Origin: Oscillospiraceae bacterium
GTDB lineage: Bacteria; Bacillota; Clostridia; Oscillospirales; WRJC01
Length of the DNA: 47,500 nt
NCBI GenBank assembly: GCA_009780985.1
Contig: WQYZ01000009.1
Span: 1-47,500, forward strand
Reading direction: 5' to 3'
This document shows, in pieces, positions 23,702 through 32,676 of this stretch. The notes under the pieces were generated by a model. It was not told the DNA's origin, did not search any database, and saw only the letters and a program-made list of their open reading frames with translations. Position numbers and translations under genes: made by a program. The first letter of the stretch is position 1, and every line of letters begins with the position of its first letter.

Positions 23702-23862
23702 ATGTCGGCTCCTTTAATTCACTATAAATAAATGAACATAATTATACATTTTATTGTTTCATTCGTAGAGTATCATTTGTGTTGATATTATCCATTAGAG
23801 TATCGCCTAATATAAATTTCCTTCATGATAATCAAGCTTTATCTATTACGCTGCTAATATTA

Positions 23863-24906
23863 TTACTCTACTATGAAAATTTCTTTTCCCGTTTTTGCGG
23901 ACTCGTAGACCGCATTGATTATGCGTACGCTTTTTATCGCTTCGAGCGGCACGATAAGCGGGGCTCTGTCCTCGATAACTGCTGATATAATATCTTCAAC
24001 CTGTACGGCGTGACCCAATACAAGCGTCGGATTTAACGCGACTGCCGCTCCGTTTCCTTCTCCGTATTTTTCGAGCATATCGTTTTCCTCGAAACTGTCG
24101 CCTCCGCTGATTTTCCATAATTTCAATGCGTCGCCGTCGACTTCGATTGAGCCGTTCGAACCGTACAGCTGTATATCCGTGCATATGCCGGGATAACAGC
24201 ATGTGGACGATGTAAACGTCGCAACTGCGCCGCTCTTGAATTTTACGATAGAGACGGTTAAATCCTCTGTTTCCATCTTGTGATTGTATATTCCCATTGT
24301 CGATGTCACACTGTAAACGTCGCCCATAAGCCACTGCATCAAATCGACTGTGTGTACAGCTTGATTCATAAGCGAGCCGCCGCCGTCCATTGCCCATGTG
24401 CCTCTCCAGCCGCCCGCGTCGTAATAATTCTGGTCTCTGAACCATTTTACGGCGAATGTGCCGAGTATCAGTTTACCGATTTTGCCGCTGTCAACGGCTT
24501 CTTTGACCGGTTCCATGACGGCGTTGAACCTGTTCTGATGTATTACGCCGACTTTCAGCCCTGTTTTAACTCTCGCCTGTTCTATTTTCATAGCCTGCGC
24601 AACCGTAATATCAATCGGTTTTTCGACAAGAATATTTTTTCCGGCTTCGAGAGCCTGAACGGCGAGTTCGGCGTGAAGCCCGCTCGGCACGGCTATAGAA
24701 ACTATGTCGATATCGGGATTTTTGAGCATTTCTTCAAATGATTTGTAAGTCAGAGTTCCCTCATACGCTTTTTTTGCGGATTCCAATCTGTCCTCGAGTA
24801 AGTCGCAGACTGCGACGAGATTTGCGTTTTTCGAACTATATGCAGCGTCGCAATGGGAACGGCCCACTCCGAGACCTACAACGGCGTATCCTATTTTTTT
24901 TGACAT
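23863..24906 (-). CDS. Gfo/Idh/MocA-family dehydrogenase
   Basis: 347 residues. The N-terminal Rossmann fold has VVGLGVGRSHCDAAYSS near 8-24 and LVAVCDL; AGKNILVEKPIDITVAQAMKIEQ near 88-110 contains the family's EKP motif. The C-terminal domain has GGWRGTWAMDGGGSLMNQAVHTVDLMQWLMG near 160-190, whose Lys/His residues act in catalysis. ATG 24906 is chosen over longer forms because AAGGAG lies nine bases upstream. It oxidises or reduces a sugar or inositol with NAD(P). With the nearby fucosidase it suggests sugar catabolism. Confidence 0.9.
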   Translation of the reverse strand: MSKKIGYAVVGLGVGRSHCDAAYSSKNANLVAVCDLLEDRLESAKKAYEGTLTYKSFEEMLKNPDIDIVSIAVPSGLHAELAVQALEAGKNILVEKPIDITVAQAMKIEQARVKTGLKVGVIHQNRFNAVMEPVKEAVDSGKIGKLILGTFAVKWFRDQNYYDAGGWRGTWAMDGGGSLMNQAVHTVDLMQWLMGDVYSVTSTMGIYNHKMETEDLTVSIVKFKSGAVATFTSSTCCYPGICTDIQLYGSNGSIEVDGDALKLWKISGGDSFEENDMLEKYGEGNGAAVALNPTLVLGHAVQVEDIISAVIEDRAPLIVPLEAIKSVRIINAVYESAKTGKEIFIVE

Positions 24907-24979
24907 AAGTATGCACTCTCCTTTTTTATTCTTTATAAAATAATGTTTTTTTGCGGTTAATCTTTCCAATTTCTTAAAA

Positions 24980-25603
24980 TTATAATTTAAAAACAGGCAG
25001 CAATATCTCGTCAACCCATTTTTCTATCTTTTGCTCGTCAACGGTTTCAAAACGCAGCATGTTTTCGGCGCGGACCAAATTGAAAGGCAACACCAGTGCC
25101 GTATCGCTTACCTCCCTGACTGTTTCACCCCGTTTTTTCGCAAAGTCCAGAAGTTTTCGCATAGTAGCCGCGTTTTTTTGGACGGCGTTTCTTTTTATGT
25201 CGGCAAGCCTGTCGTTATTCTGACTCATTTCAAACAAAAAGATATTCATCATTTCCGCGCCTACTTCGTTGTAAATATTTTGGTACAGCTTCAGCAGAAG
25301 CAGCAAATCCCCGCGCAGACTGCCTGTATCCTGAAGCATGTCGTTAAGGTTGCCGCTCAGGGCGTCGGATGTGGATTTATACCGTATAGACTCATAGACC
25401 AAATCAAAAGGCGTTTCCCAACGGCGATACAGAACTGTGCGGCTGGTTTTTGCCGCTCGCGCGATTTCCTGGAAAGTCAAACCGCCGTACCCGGTGTTGC
25501 GCAAAATTTCTATCACAGCGGCATAGATACTGTCGGTCAGCTTATCCCCGCGCCGACGCGAATTACTGCTATGCCGTTCCGGCGCCTGTCCTCTCGGGCT
25601 CAT
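24980..25603 (-). CDS. TetR/AcrR-family repressor
   Basis: 207 residues. A basic N-terminal tail precedes the helix-turn-helix (DSIYAAVIEILRNTGYGGLTFQEIARAAKTSRTVLYRRWETPFDLVYESI, about 23-72), the standard TetR DNA-binding domain. The C-terminal helices (about 80-207) form the ligand pocket. AAAGGAG precedes the ATG. It is divergent from an MFS exporter gene with 167 bases between, so it most likely represses that gene and responds to an exported compound. Confidence 0.9.
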   Translation of the reverse strand: MSPRGQAPERHSSNSRRRGDKLTDSIYAAVIEILRNTGYGGLTFQEIARAAKTSRTVLYRRWETPFDLVYESIRYKSTSDALSGNLNDMLQDTGSLRGDLLLLLKLYQNIYNEVGAEMMNIFLFEMSQNNDRLADIKRNAVQKNAATMRKLLDFAKKRGETVREVSDTALVLPFNLVRAENMLRFETVDEQKIEKWVDEILLPVFKL

Positions 25604-25692
25604 TTACTGTATGTCTCCTTTCGTCATATATTCGTCGTATCATGAACAAGAAATTGCCTTAAAAATATTACACATATATTTTAAGAAACATA

Positions 25693-25721
25693 TTGTATTT
25701 TATTTTGTTTCAGCGTATAAT
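25693..25721 (+). promoter_or_regulatory. Promoter of the MFS exporter
   Basis: TTGTAT and TATAAT with a 17-base spacer, in the gap between the divergent TetR and MFS genes. The TetR operator should be close by, but no single clear palindrome stands out. Confidence 0.6.
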
Positions 25722-25770
25722 ATCAATATAAGGTACAAAATGTATTTAATGTGTTTTAAGGGGGATTTTT

Positions 25771-27171
25771 ATGGAAAATAAAACAAACAAAGCAGACAAT
25801 AAACTGCCGAAAGGAGTCGCGGCAACCGCTCTTATCATGGTATTGGGGGCGCTGCCGCCGATGCTGGACAGCACTATCGTCAACGTGGCGGTCAAAGGGC
25901 TGGCGGGAATATTTGGGGCGGATCTTTCAGTCATACAGTGGGCGGTAACCGGATATGTGCTTGCGATGGGAATTGCCGTACCATTTTCCGGCTGGCTCAT
26001 ACGAAAATTTGACGGAAAAAAAATCTACATGGGCGCGCTGGTTTTGTTCTTAGCCGGGTCGTTGCTTTCCGGACTTTCGTGGAATGTGGGAAGTTTTATC
26101 GCGTTCCGTTTTCTTCAGGGGTTCGCAGCCGGAATTCTGATGCCATTGCTCTCGACAATGGCTGTGCAGTTAGCGGGTCCCAACAATTTGGGGAAACTGA
26201 TGTCTTTTGTCGGTATACCGGTGGTTTTTGCGCCGATAATCGGTCCGGTTGTCGGCGGGCTGATTATGCAGTATTTACCTTGGCAGTGGCTGTTTTTTAT
26301 CAATCTGCCCATTGGCGCTGTCGGGCTTGTCTTCTTACAATGGAAACTTCCTAAATTTGAAGCGGGCGACAAATCCGCCAGATTAGACTGGCCGGGCGTG
26401 GCGCTGTTGGCTATAGCTTCCGGCGCGCTTATCTACGGCGTAACCGAAGTTATAAAAGCGAATGACCGCACCGTCGGCATTCTCTCTCTCATTATAGGAG
26501 CGTCGGCATTTTTATCTTATGTGTTTTACGCGCTCAAGATGAAAGAAAAAGCGATTGTCTCTCTTGATCTGTTCCGGTCAAAGAATTTCAGCGCGGCTTT
26601 TATTTCGCTGTTCTTAGCGGGATTCGCGACGAACGGACCGATGCTTTTATTCCCGATGTTATTCCAAAATGTGCGGGGACTAAGCGTCATTATGGCGGCT
26701 TTATGGCTGATTCCGCAGGGTCTCGGAATGCTAATCGCGCGGCCGCAGATTGGAAAAATGGTTGATAAAATCGGCGCGCGTTATATCGTATTGCCGTCCA
26801 TTCTGCTGACGCTTATCGGAACTGTGCCGTTTGTATTTTTCGGCGCAAATACCTCTCAATGGTTAGTATGGGTTGTCTTATTAGTGCGCGGCGCAGGAGT
26901 TGGAGGGATTACGGTCCCATTGATGGCAGATTGCTTCACAGGCTTAGATAAATCGCAGATACCGGTGGCAAGCGTTGCCACCCGGATCATTCAAAATATA
27001 GGCGGAGCTTTCGGTTCCGCACTGCTTGCCACGGTGGTCAGCACCATTACTGAAAAACAAGCGAATAATCTCACAGGCGCCTATCACGCAGGATTTATCA
27101 CAAGCCTGATATTCATGGTCGTCGGGTTTGTCCCCGCATTATTCCTCACAAACAAACTGAAAAAGAAATGA
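25771..27171 (+). CDS. MFS drug exporter, DHA2 (EmrB/QacA-like)
   Basis: 466 residues, strongly hydrophobic, with about 14 expected membrane segments. The first helix ends LPPMLDSTIVNVAVKGLAG, the DHA2 motif D1 (LDxTxVNVA), followed by the WAVTGYVLAMGIAVPFSGWLIRKFDGKKIYMGAL motif A region near 55-90 and the FRFLQGFAAGILMPLLSTM motif B region. AAGGGGG lies before the ATG. It exports drugs or other amphiphiles using the proton gradient. Controlled by the divergent TetR protein. Confidence 0.92.
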   Translation: MENKTNKADNKLPKGVAATALIMVLGALPPMLDSTIVNVAVKGLAGIFGADLSVIQWAVTGYVLAMGIAVPFSGWLIRKFDGKKIYMGALVLFLAGSLLSGLSWNVGSFIAFRFLQGFAAGILMPLLSTMAVQLAGPNNLGKLMSFVGIPVVFAPIIGPVVGGLIMQYLPWQWLFFINLPIGAVGLVFLQWKLPKFEAGDKSARLDWPGVALLAIASGALIYGVTEVIKANDRTVGILSLIIGASAFLSYVFYALKMKEKAIVSLDLFRSKNFSAAFISLFLAGFATNGPMLLFPMLFQNVRGLSVIMAALWLIPQGLGMLIARPQIGKMVDKIGARYIVLPSILLTLIGTVPFVFFGANTSQWLVWVVLLVRGAGVGGITVPLMADCFTGLDKSQIPVASVATRIIQNIGGAFGSALLATVVSTITEKQANNLTGAYHAGFITSLIFMVVGFVPALFLTNKLKKK

Positions 27172-27208
27172 TCCGATATTATTTCAGATTCATTATTTTA
27201 TTCGCATG

Positions 27209-28054
27209 TTAACGGCATAAAATTTTCTTTACTATTTCGGCGTTTTCCTTGATTTGATTCTTTTCTTTCTGAAATACGCCCAAGCATATCATATCGTCCG
27301 GTTTGATGTTTTCATATGTTTCTTTTATTGCGGTTTCGGCGGCTTCGGGTATTTCGTCAGCGTTTTTTCCATAGAATATCTGACCTCCTGCAAATACTTT
27401 AAACGCTATGCACGGCTTTGACGCTTCTTTAATCGCCTCGAACATCAGAAAACGGTCGTCGGGATAAAATACCAACTGTTTGGGCTTACCCGTGATAAAT
27501 CCGCTCTGCTGTCCTCTCTGCGTTTTACGCGCGTTATACAGACATACCATGTAAAAATCCACATCCCACTTTTCCCGCTCTGCCTGCAGTACTGTCTCTG
27601 GGACATGCGTTCCAAGTCCGACGGCAACACCTGCGGAACGTATCACTTCAAGCCGCTTGTGAAGTTCCTCTGTTTGTCCCTCTTCGCACATATAGTCAAA
27701 TGTTCCGCCCTGATGATATATGGCTATCGGATTGCACGCCATCATCTGGCTGACATTCACCGCAAAATCTATAGGCGGGTAGCTCTGAAACATGATGCGC
27801 ATTTTGCCTCCCTCGTTGCGGTACTGACGTATGACGCGCAGAATGAACGGGCTTGCCAACGCCATGTATGTGTTAATTCCGTTTTCTTCCGCTTCAAACA
27901 AAGCGCGGACGCACTGCTCGGCTGTGTAGTAGTCGAGCATTTCATCTTCGCTGTATATATCAGGTATGTACGAATGTCCGTTGAACGGATTATCGCCCAG
28001 AATCATACGCGTCACCTGTGTGCCGAAAAAATCTATGGTTGGTATAGTTGTCAT
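27209..28054 (-). CDS. Unassigned TIM-barrel-like protein
   Basis: 281 residues. Alternating strand/helix content (TRMILGDNPFNGHSY, MRIMFQSYPPIDFAVN, PIAIYHQGG, GVAVGLGTHVPETVLQA, DFYMVCLYNAR, PCIAFKVFAGGQ) suggests a TIM barrel, loosely like aldo/keto-reductase or aldolase-type proteins of carbohydrate clusters. I do not recognise conserved catalytic residues. AAGGGAG precedes the ATG. It is followed on the same strand by no close partner downstream and preceded by an HD-domain gene 42 bases away. Confidence 0.75.
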   Translation of the reverse strand: MTTIPTIDFFGTQVTRMILGDNPFNGHSYIPDIYSEDEMLDYYTAEQCVRALFEAEENGINTYMALASPFILRVIRQYRNEGGKMRIMFQSYPPIDFAVNVSQMMACNPIAIYHQGGTFDYMCEEGQTEELHKRLEVIRSAGVAVGLGTHVPETVLQAEREKWDVDFYMVCLYNARKTQRGQQSGFITGKPKQLVFYPDDRFLMFEAIKEASKPCIAFKVFAGGQIFYGKNADEIPEAAETAIKETYENIKPDDMICLGVFQKEKNQIKENAEIVKKILCR

Positions 28055-28096
28055 AGTTATTGCTCCCTTCAGGTTATTATAAAATTTAGAATTATA

Positions 28097-28591
28097 TTAA
28101 ATTATGGGATTACATTCAAATTCTGCAAGTAGGTTTTTGTAGCGGACAATTTCCTTTTCGGAAACCGGAAAATCTGTATTATACAGGCAATGGTGCATTA
28201 CATCGGCGTCTTTTAATAATTCGTCATATGGCTCATTGACGATATCTTTACTGCTGTGTCTTGATATTGCAGCGGTAATTATCGAAATTTCTTCGTCATT
28301 GTATAAATTCAATGCTTTCAATATTATTTCTGTTTTTTCTGCGCCTTTTGCCGCATGATTTTCAATAATTCCGTCTGTGACCTGATATATATCATGCAAC
28401 ATTCCGCAAGTTGTGGCAATTTCGACATTCAAGCCGCGCCTCAGAGCCAGCAATGTACAGAAGTGCGAAACCCCGTATATATGACAGATAAAATACCGAA
28501 TTTCCTCTGATTGTGTTTCCATCAGCCGCCGATGTTTTTCCATAATCAGCCTGTCAATTTCTTTGCGCAAGATTTCAAGTCTGTTTTCCAT
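28097..28591 (-). CDS. HD-domain hydrolase
   Basis: 164 residues. The metal-binding pattern is HIYGVSHFCTLLALRRG, TTCGMLHDIYQVTDG near 80-95 with the HD pair, and ISRHSSKD plus LLKDADVMHHCL near 125-150. This is the small HD phosphohydrolase fold. GAGG precedes the ATG. Substrate unknown, probably a nucleotide or phosphate ester. Confidence 0.85.
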   Translation of the reverse strand: MENRLEILRKEIDRLIMEKHRRLMETQSEEIRYFICHIYGVSHFCTLLALRRGLNVEIATTCGMLHDIYQVTDGIIENHAAKGAEKTEIILKALNLYNDEEISIITAAISRHSSKDIVNEPYDELLKDADVMHHCLYNTDFPVSEKEIVRYKNLLAEFECNPII

Positions 28592-28619
28592 AATATTACC
28601 TCAATATTAACTTTGGTTA

Positions 28620-29627
28620 TTATAAAAATAGTTCGCTCAATGAATCTTTTTCATGAATGATTTTAATCGCTTTCGCAAATAATTCCGAAACGGATATTAT
28701 TTCGATTTTATCAGTATTGACAATATTGGGATTATTTACGGTATCTGTCGTGATTAACTTTTTTATTACACTTTCGTTTAGCGCGTCAACCGCCTTTTTC
28801 GACAGCAATTCATGTGAAACAAAAGCATACACTTCTTTCGCTCCTTTTGCTTTCAGGGTTTTCGCGATTTCAATAAGCGTGCCGCAGCTAATGGTAAAAT
28901 CATCAACCACAATAGCGGTCTTATTATCGACGTCTCCGATAATACCGATAATTTCAGCTTTTTCATTATGGAACAACCGCTGCTTGTTTCCAATAACTAA
29001 CGGAACTCCCAGTTTATTTGAATAATATCGGGCATTTTTAGCGAATCCCTCGTCGGGTGAAGCAATGACATAATTATCTAAACTCATAGATTTTTGTTGA
29101 ACTTGTTGAAAATTCGAAAAACTTTGTTTTTCAGAATTTTCTATCAAGTTCAACATATAATCGCAGAATATATTCGCCGCATAAAGATGATCGACGGGTT
29201 TGCGAAAAAATCCCTGAATCTGCGAACTGTGTAAATCCATTGTGACTATCCTGTCAACTCCGGCGGTCTCCAAACAATCCGCGCATACCCTTGCCCGGAT
29301 AGATACTCTTGGTTCGTCTTTTTTGTCGGCTTTGGCATAACTGAAATATGGGATAATTGCGGTTACGGAATTTACTCCCGAGCGTTTAAAAGCGTCAAGC
29401 CAAAAAAGCAACTCTACAAATTCATTGTTCGGATTAAGACCGATCGTCTGGACGATATACACATCCATACCTCTGACTTTTTCGCCGATTTTTACATATA
29501 TATTGCCCTCTGAAAACGTTATGACTTCGCTTTTCCCAACAGGAACGCTAAGAAAATCGCATATTTTTTTCGTAAATTCCCGGCTTGCACTGCCGGAAAA
29601 AACTTTAATTTGCGAATCGTTTCTCAT
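28620..29627 (-). CDS. prs: Ribose-phosphate pyrophosphokinase with palindrome-encoded insert
   Basis: 335 residues. Family marks are IKVFSGSASREFTKKIC at the N terminus, IIPYFSYAKADKKDEPRVSIRARV near 90-115 (usually YaRqDrk), TMDLHSSQIQGFFRKPVDHLYA near 130 and the PRPP loop VVDDFTISCGTL near 235 (usually VDDmIDTaGT). It is thus a divergent Prs paralogue making PRPP from ribose 5-phosphate and ATP. Between the DHLYA region and the strand NYVIASPDEG there are about 20 extra residues (LIENSEKQSFSNFQQVQQ), encoded by the 59-bp palindromic element at 29096-29154 in frame. I start at ATG 29627 behind AGAGG. The loop insert probably leaves folding intact. Confidence 0.85.
   Translation of the reverse strand: MRNDSQIKVFSGSASREFTKKICDFLSVPVGKSEVITFSEGNIYVKIGEKVRGMDVYIVQTIGLNPNNEFVELLFWLDAFKRSGVNSVTAIIPYFSYAKADKKDEPRVSIRARVCADCLETAGVDRIVTMDLHSSQIQGFFRKPVDHLYAANIFCDYMLNLIENSEKQSFSNFQQVQQKSMSLDNYVIASPDEGFAKNARYYSNKLGVPLVIGNKQRLFHNEKAEIIGIIGDVDNKTAIVVDDFTISCGTLIEIAKTLKAKGAKEVYAFVSHELLSKKAVDALNESVIKKLITTDTVNNPNIVNTDKIEIISVSELFAKAIKIIHEKDSLSELFL
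29096..29154. repeat. 59-bp palindromic element, copy 2 (in frame inside prs)
   Basis: Hairpin arms GTTGAACTTG/CAAGTTCAAC and TTGAAAATTC/GAATTTTC around the centre AAAACTTTGTTTT. Same length, arm layout and centre as the copy at 3164-3222. Here it lies within the coding sequence of a PRPP synthetase and adds about 20 residues without breaking the frame. Confidence 0.8.
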
Positions 29628-29714
29628 CAATATTCCTCTTTCCATATATAAATTAACATATGATTGATGCTTTTTTAACGCCGAAAATATGGCGGTTACT
29701 AAAGAAAATACTTA

Positions 29715-30308
29715 TTATGCAGTAGTAATCATATCATAAATACTACTCACAATTTCGTCTGGTTTAGTATGTTCATTAATCATCATATATTTTTGATTTG
29801 TTGCTCTGCATTGTTCTAATATTGTTCTGTTCTGCCATTCTGAACGATATAAATAATTTTCAATAATTCTATCTGGATTATTCGCTTCCTGATAAAAACT
29901 ACTTTTTTTCATCATTCGGCTTTTTAATAAATCATTTTCTGCGATAAGCCAAATAGAAAATATATTATCATTTTTTATTTTATTCATCATATCGGGATAT
30001 AAAGCATAACCTTCTATTATCAAGGGATTTTTCCAAGATGAAGAATGTATTTCAATTAGTCTATAAATGGCTGTTTCAAGATGTTGATGATACACAACAA
30101 GGTCTTTTATTAATTGCTCTTTTGTAGAATTAGCGTAATAGTCTAAATAAAATGTACCTTTCATTGGATTAATATCCACAACGGTTTGTAATATTTCTCC
30201 AACGTCGTCTGAAGATATGCAGGGATATAACAACCTTGCACCAAGCATAGTAGAAATCGTTGTTTTTCCAATCATCGGGCTACCGCCAATAACAATGACT
30301 TTTTTCAA
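29715..30308 (-). CDS. P-loop kinase-like protein
   Basis: 197 residues with Walker A VIGGSPMIGKTTIS near 7-19, CISSDDVGEIL near 30-40 in the position of the substrate-binding acidic pair, LIIEGYAL near 95 as the second strand, and a LID-like basic segment (KSRMMKKSSFYQ). It resembles nucleoside or 2-phosphoglycerate kinase-like proteins. The start is TTG 30308 with GAGGAG nine bases upstream. Substrate unknown. Confidence 0.75.
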   Translation of the reverse strand: MKKVIVIGGSPMIGKTTISTMLGARLLYPCISSDDVGEILQTVVDINPMKGTFYLDYYANSTKEQLIKDLVVYHQHLETAIYRLIEIHSSSWKNPLIIEGYALYPDMMNKIKNDNIFSIWLIAENDLLKSRMMKKSSFYQEANNPDRIIENYLYRSEWQNRTILEQCRATNQKYMMINEHTKPDEIVSSIYDMITTA

Positions 30309-30398
30309 ATTTTAACACTCCTCAAAATATAAATAATCTACAATAACTCTATATATTAGACGTGTCCCGGAACTATAAATCAACATAAATCATTCGCA

Positions 30399-30562
30399 CC
30401 AAAGCCCTCTTTCGCAAAGAGGGTGGCACGCGAGAACCTGCACATCCCACTGTAAAACTGCGTTCAATTCGCGTGACGGGTGTTTTATCTCCCCGCACGA
30501 CGTCAAAATAACAAAACACCCGCCGTCTGCGGACGGCACCCTCTTTACTAAAGAGGGCAAGG
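30399..30562. repeat. MITE-like repeat, degenerate copy A
   Basis: Left end CCAAAGCCCTCTTT...AAAGAGGGTGGC and right end GGCACCCTCTTT...AAAGAGGGCAAGG are imperfect inverted repeats. Inside lies GACGGGTGTTTT with its complement AAAACACCCGCC. It fills most of the 299-base gap between two minus-strand genes. No reading frame within. Confidence 0.75.
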
Positions 30563-30607
30563 AAAACACTTCCGAGACAAATCTATCAATATTATTCAGA
30601 AATCCTA

Positions 30608-31696
30608 TTATTTCCAATTGCGTATTCTCTCCAAGACTTTATCCGCTTGTTCTTTATCTTTTATGCCGCCTATCCATGTGAACCATATGCCGTCTGGTTT
30701 GAGATTTGCGAAAACGTCGTCCAACTCGCTTATGTCTATACCCAGATATACGCCCTTATGCGCTTTCTGAATCTTTTGATATACCGGAATCCAGCGGTGA
30801 AATCCCTCGTTTCCCGCGCCGCATACCCACTGAACCGCATCGAGTTTTTTTATTTCAAGAAGCATGTCCAGATGTTTTATAGCGTTAGGTCCGTCAAGAT
30901 GATATATAGAATGGTCGAGTTTATTACATTCCTCGATTATGCCTCCCAAGAAAAATTCCTCAAACATTTTTGTGCTTATCATACAGGAAAAATCGTTTTG
31001 GACAACATTATATCTGCCGTCCACGACAAGATTAATCCATGAAGTCGTCGGTTCCCCCTCAAGAGTTGTCATGTTGTAAAAATATTCGTATAATTTAAAA
31101 TACTCGTCGTATGACGATTTAAGTTTGGATTTCACAAAGTCGGGATAATCGATTAAGTCCGTGCATAAATTCTGCGGGTCGCGCAGAGCGGCTAAATGAT
31201 CGGCTCCGGCGTGAAAGTCTGTGAACCCGACGGCAAATTTGTCTTTCGAGTATTTCAGCAGTTCGCGTATGAACTTGTCTATTGCGATAAAATACTCGTT
31301 ATATCGGCTCATAACAGCTTTGTCAACATCTCTTTCCCAGTCGATAATATTGGGAGAGGTCCATGTTGTTTCAGGACCGAAATAATAATCGCAGCCGCAG
31401 ATTGCGCTGAATATTTCGGGTCCGAGATTGGGGAAATACGTGGGCAGGGCGTCGGCGTAATATTCTGTGCTGTCGATTTGCCAGCTCGCTTCTTTTGCCC
31501 TGTATTCTACGTCCATCCAGCGGTCTCTGTGCGTGGCGTATGTTTTTGGTTCGGGTTTATTTGCCGCAGCTTCTTTCCAGAAAGTTATACAGACGGGCGG
31601 TCTGTCATAGACTTCGCCTTTAAAAAACGCTTCGTATCTGCGCATTGATAGTTCAAAATTTTCATTTGAAATTTTTTTCGAAAACGGATTTTTCAT
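30608..31696 (-). CDS. Uroporphyrinogen-decarboxylase-family protein (1)
   Basis: 362 residues of the URO-D superfamily fold. Recognisable parts are RYEAFFKGEVYDRPPVCITFWKE at the N terminus, TDFHAGADHLAALRDPQNLCTDLIDYPDFVKSKL near 180, SIYHLDGPNAIKHLDMLLEIKKLDAVQWVCGAG near 275 and a C-terminal KEQADKVLERI. The LDGP...HLD layout matches corrinoid methyltransferase-like URO-D proteins rather than true HemE. I start at ATG 31696 with AGGAG upstream. A second member is at 39958. Substrate unknown; found often in carbohydrate regions. Confidence 0.8.
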   Translation of the reverse strand: MKNPFSKKISNENFELSMRRYEAFFKGEVYDRPPVCITFWKEAAANKPEPKTYATHRDRWMDVEYRAKEASWQIDSTEYYADALPTYFPNLGPEIFSAICGCDYYFGPETTWTSPNIIDWERDVDKAVMSRYNEYFIAIDKFIRELLKYSKDKFAVGFTDFHAGADHLAALRDPQNLCTDLIDYPDFVKSKLKSSYDEYFKLYEYFYNMTTLEGEPTTSWINLVVDGRYNVVQNDFSCMISTKMFEEFFLGGIIEECNKLDHSIYHLDGPNAIKHLDMLLEIKKLDAVQWVCGAGNEGFHRWIPVYQKIQKAHKGVYLGIDISELDDVFANLKPDGIWFTWIGGIKDKEQADKVLERIRNWK

Positions 31697-31729
31697 AATA
31701 TATCGGCTCCTAATTAAAATTTTATTGTA

Positions 31730-31748
31730 GGGCGGGATCTTCCCGCCC
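31730..31748. repeat. REP-like GC hairpin
   Basis: GGGCGGGA-TCT-TCCCGCCC, a perfect palindrome preceded by TTGTA. It lies between two minus-strand genes. Confidence 0.6.
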
Positions 31749-31761
31749 ATATTCATAATAT

Positions 31762-32079
31762 TTACAGACTTTTATACGCAGATTCGTCAGACGGGCAGAT
31801 AGGGAATCCCTGAACGGCTTCTCTCGGCTTTTCCATCATATCCGCGACAGTATCGCGCCATTTTTGATAATGTTCGGTTGCTCTATGATATGCTATGGCG
31901 TCGTCGGATTTATATATCTCGTACAGGAAAAACAATGCCGGATTTTCTGCGCTCTGGATTACGTCGAATCTAAGATTTCCCGGTTCTTTACGTGAGTTTT
32001 CGGAATTATAGAAAGTGATTTCCTTGAATTTTTCTATATATTCTTCTTTTACATATATTTTTACAACTATTGATTTCAT
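31762..32079 (-). CDS. Antibiotic-biosynthesis-monooxygenase-like (ABM) protein
   Basis: 105 residues with the ferredoxin-like ABM fold: KSIVVKIYVKEEYIEKFKEI at the N terminus, EPGNLRFDVIQSAENPALFFLYEIYKSDDAIAYHRATEHYQKW in the middle. This pattern is seen in YgiN/LsrG-type quinol monooxygenases and autoinducer-2 isomerases. AGGAG lies upstream; TTG 32085 is a possible slightly longer start. It opens a run of small detoxification-type genes on the minus strand. Confidence 0.85.
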   Translation of the reverse strand: MKSIVVKIYVKEEYIEKFKEITFYNSENSRKEPGNLRFDVIQSAENPALFFLYEIYKSDDAIAYHRATEHYQKWRDTVADMMEKPREAVQGFPICPSDESAYKSL

Positions 32080-32116
32080 AAACAATTTTTACTCCTGTGA
32101 TTATTATTAGTTTTTC

Positions 32117-32137
32117 GGGCAACCGCAAGGGTTGCCC
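32117..32137. repeat. REP-like GC hairpin
   Basis: GGGCAACC-GCAAG-GGTTGCCC followed by CCTACAA, one of several GC-rich hairpins between genes of this region. Confidence 0.55.
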
Positions 32138-32156
32138 CTACAACAATTACATAAAA

Positions 32157-32561
32157 TTACAAAACTTTAAAGAATTCTATGACTTCTCCGTCCGGACCTT
32201 TTACAAATGCGATTCTGACGGGCATAGGCGGGGTTGCCGGTATTTCAAGGCTTTTTGGTTCAGACTGCGATACTCCGCCTGCCGCGAGAGCATTTTTATA
32301 CGCTTCGTCGGGATTGGTGGTAGCCAACGCGAGATGAGCGAATTTTTCGTCTTTCTGTGGGTTTGTATTTCCATTTGCGAAAATTTCAAAGTGACTGCCG
32401 TTGCCTATATCGAGAAGAGCCGCTTTCCCCGCGCCCTCTCCCCACTCTGCGACCACTGTGAATCCGAGACCTTCCGTGTAAAATTTTACCGATTTATCAA
32501 AATCGACGACTGATAACGCTATATGATGAACTCCTATGTTCGGTACTTTTTTATTTGCCAT
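32157..32561 (-). CDS. VOC-family protein (glyoxalase/dioxygenase fold)
   Basis: 134 residues. VHHIALSVVDFDKSVKFYTEGLGF near 12-34 is the classic first module with a metal-position histidine; GSHFEIFANG near 56 and FAHLALATTNPDEAYKNALAAGG near 74-96 follow, ending in DGEVIEFFKVL with the terminal Glu ligand. AGGAGG precedes the ATG. Could be a lactoylglutathione-lyase-like or resistance protein; the substrate is not predictable. Confidence 0.9.
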   Translation of the reverse strand: MANKKVPNIGVHHIALSVVDFDKSVKFYTEGLGFTVVAEWGEGAGKAALLDIGNGSHFEIFANGNTNPQKDEKFAHLALATTNPDEAYKNALAAGGVSQSEPKSLEIPATPPMPVRIAFVKGPDGEVIEFFKVL

Positions 32562-32676
32562 GATTAATATCCTCCTGAAAATTAAAATTTTATTTTAACT
32601 ATATTCTATTACAAAAAAATAAAAAAATCAAGAGAATATCCCCTGATTTTTTATGAATTTATTGTTTTTATTTTGC

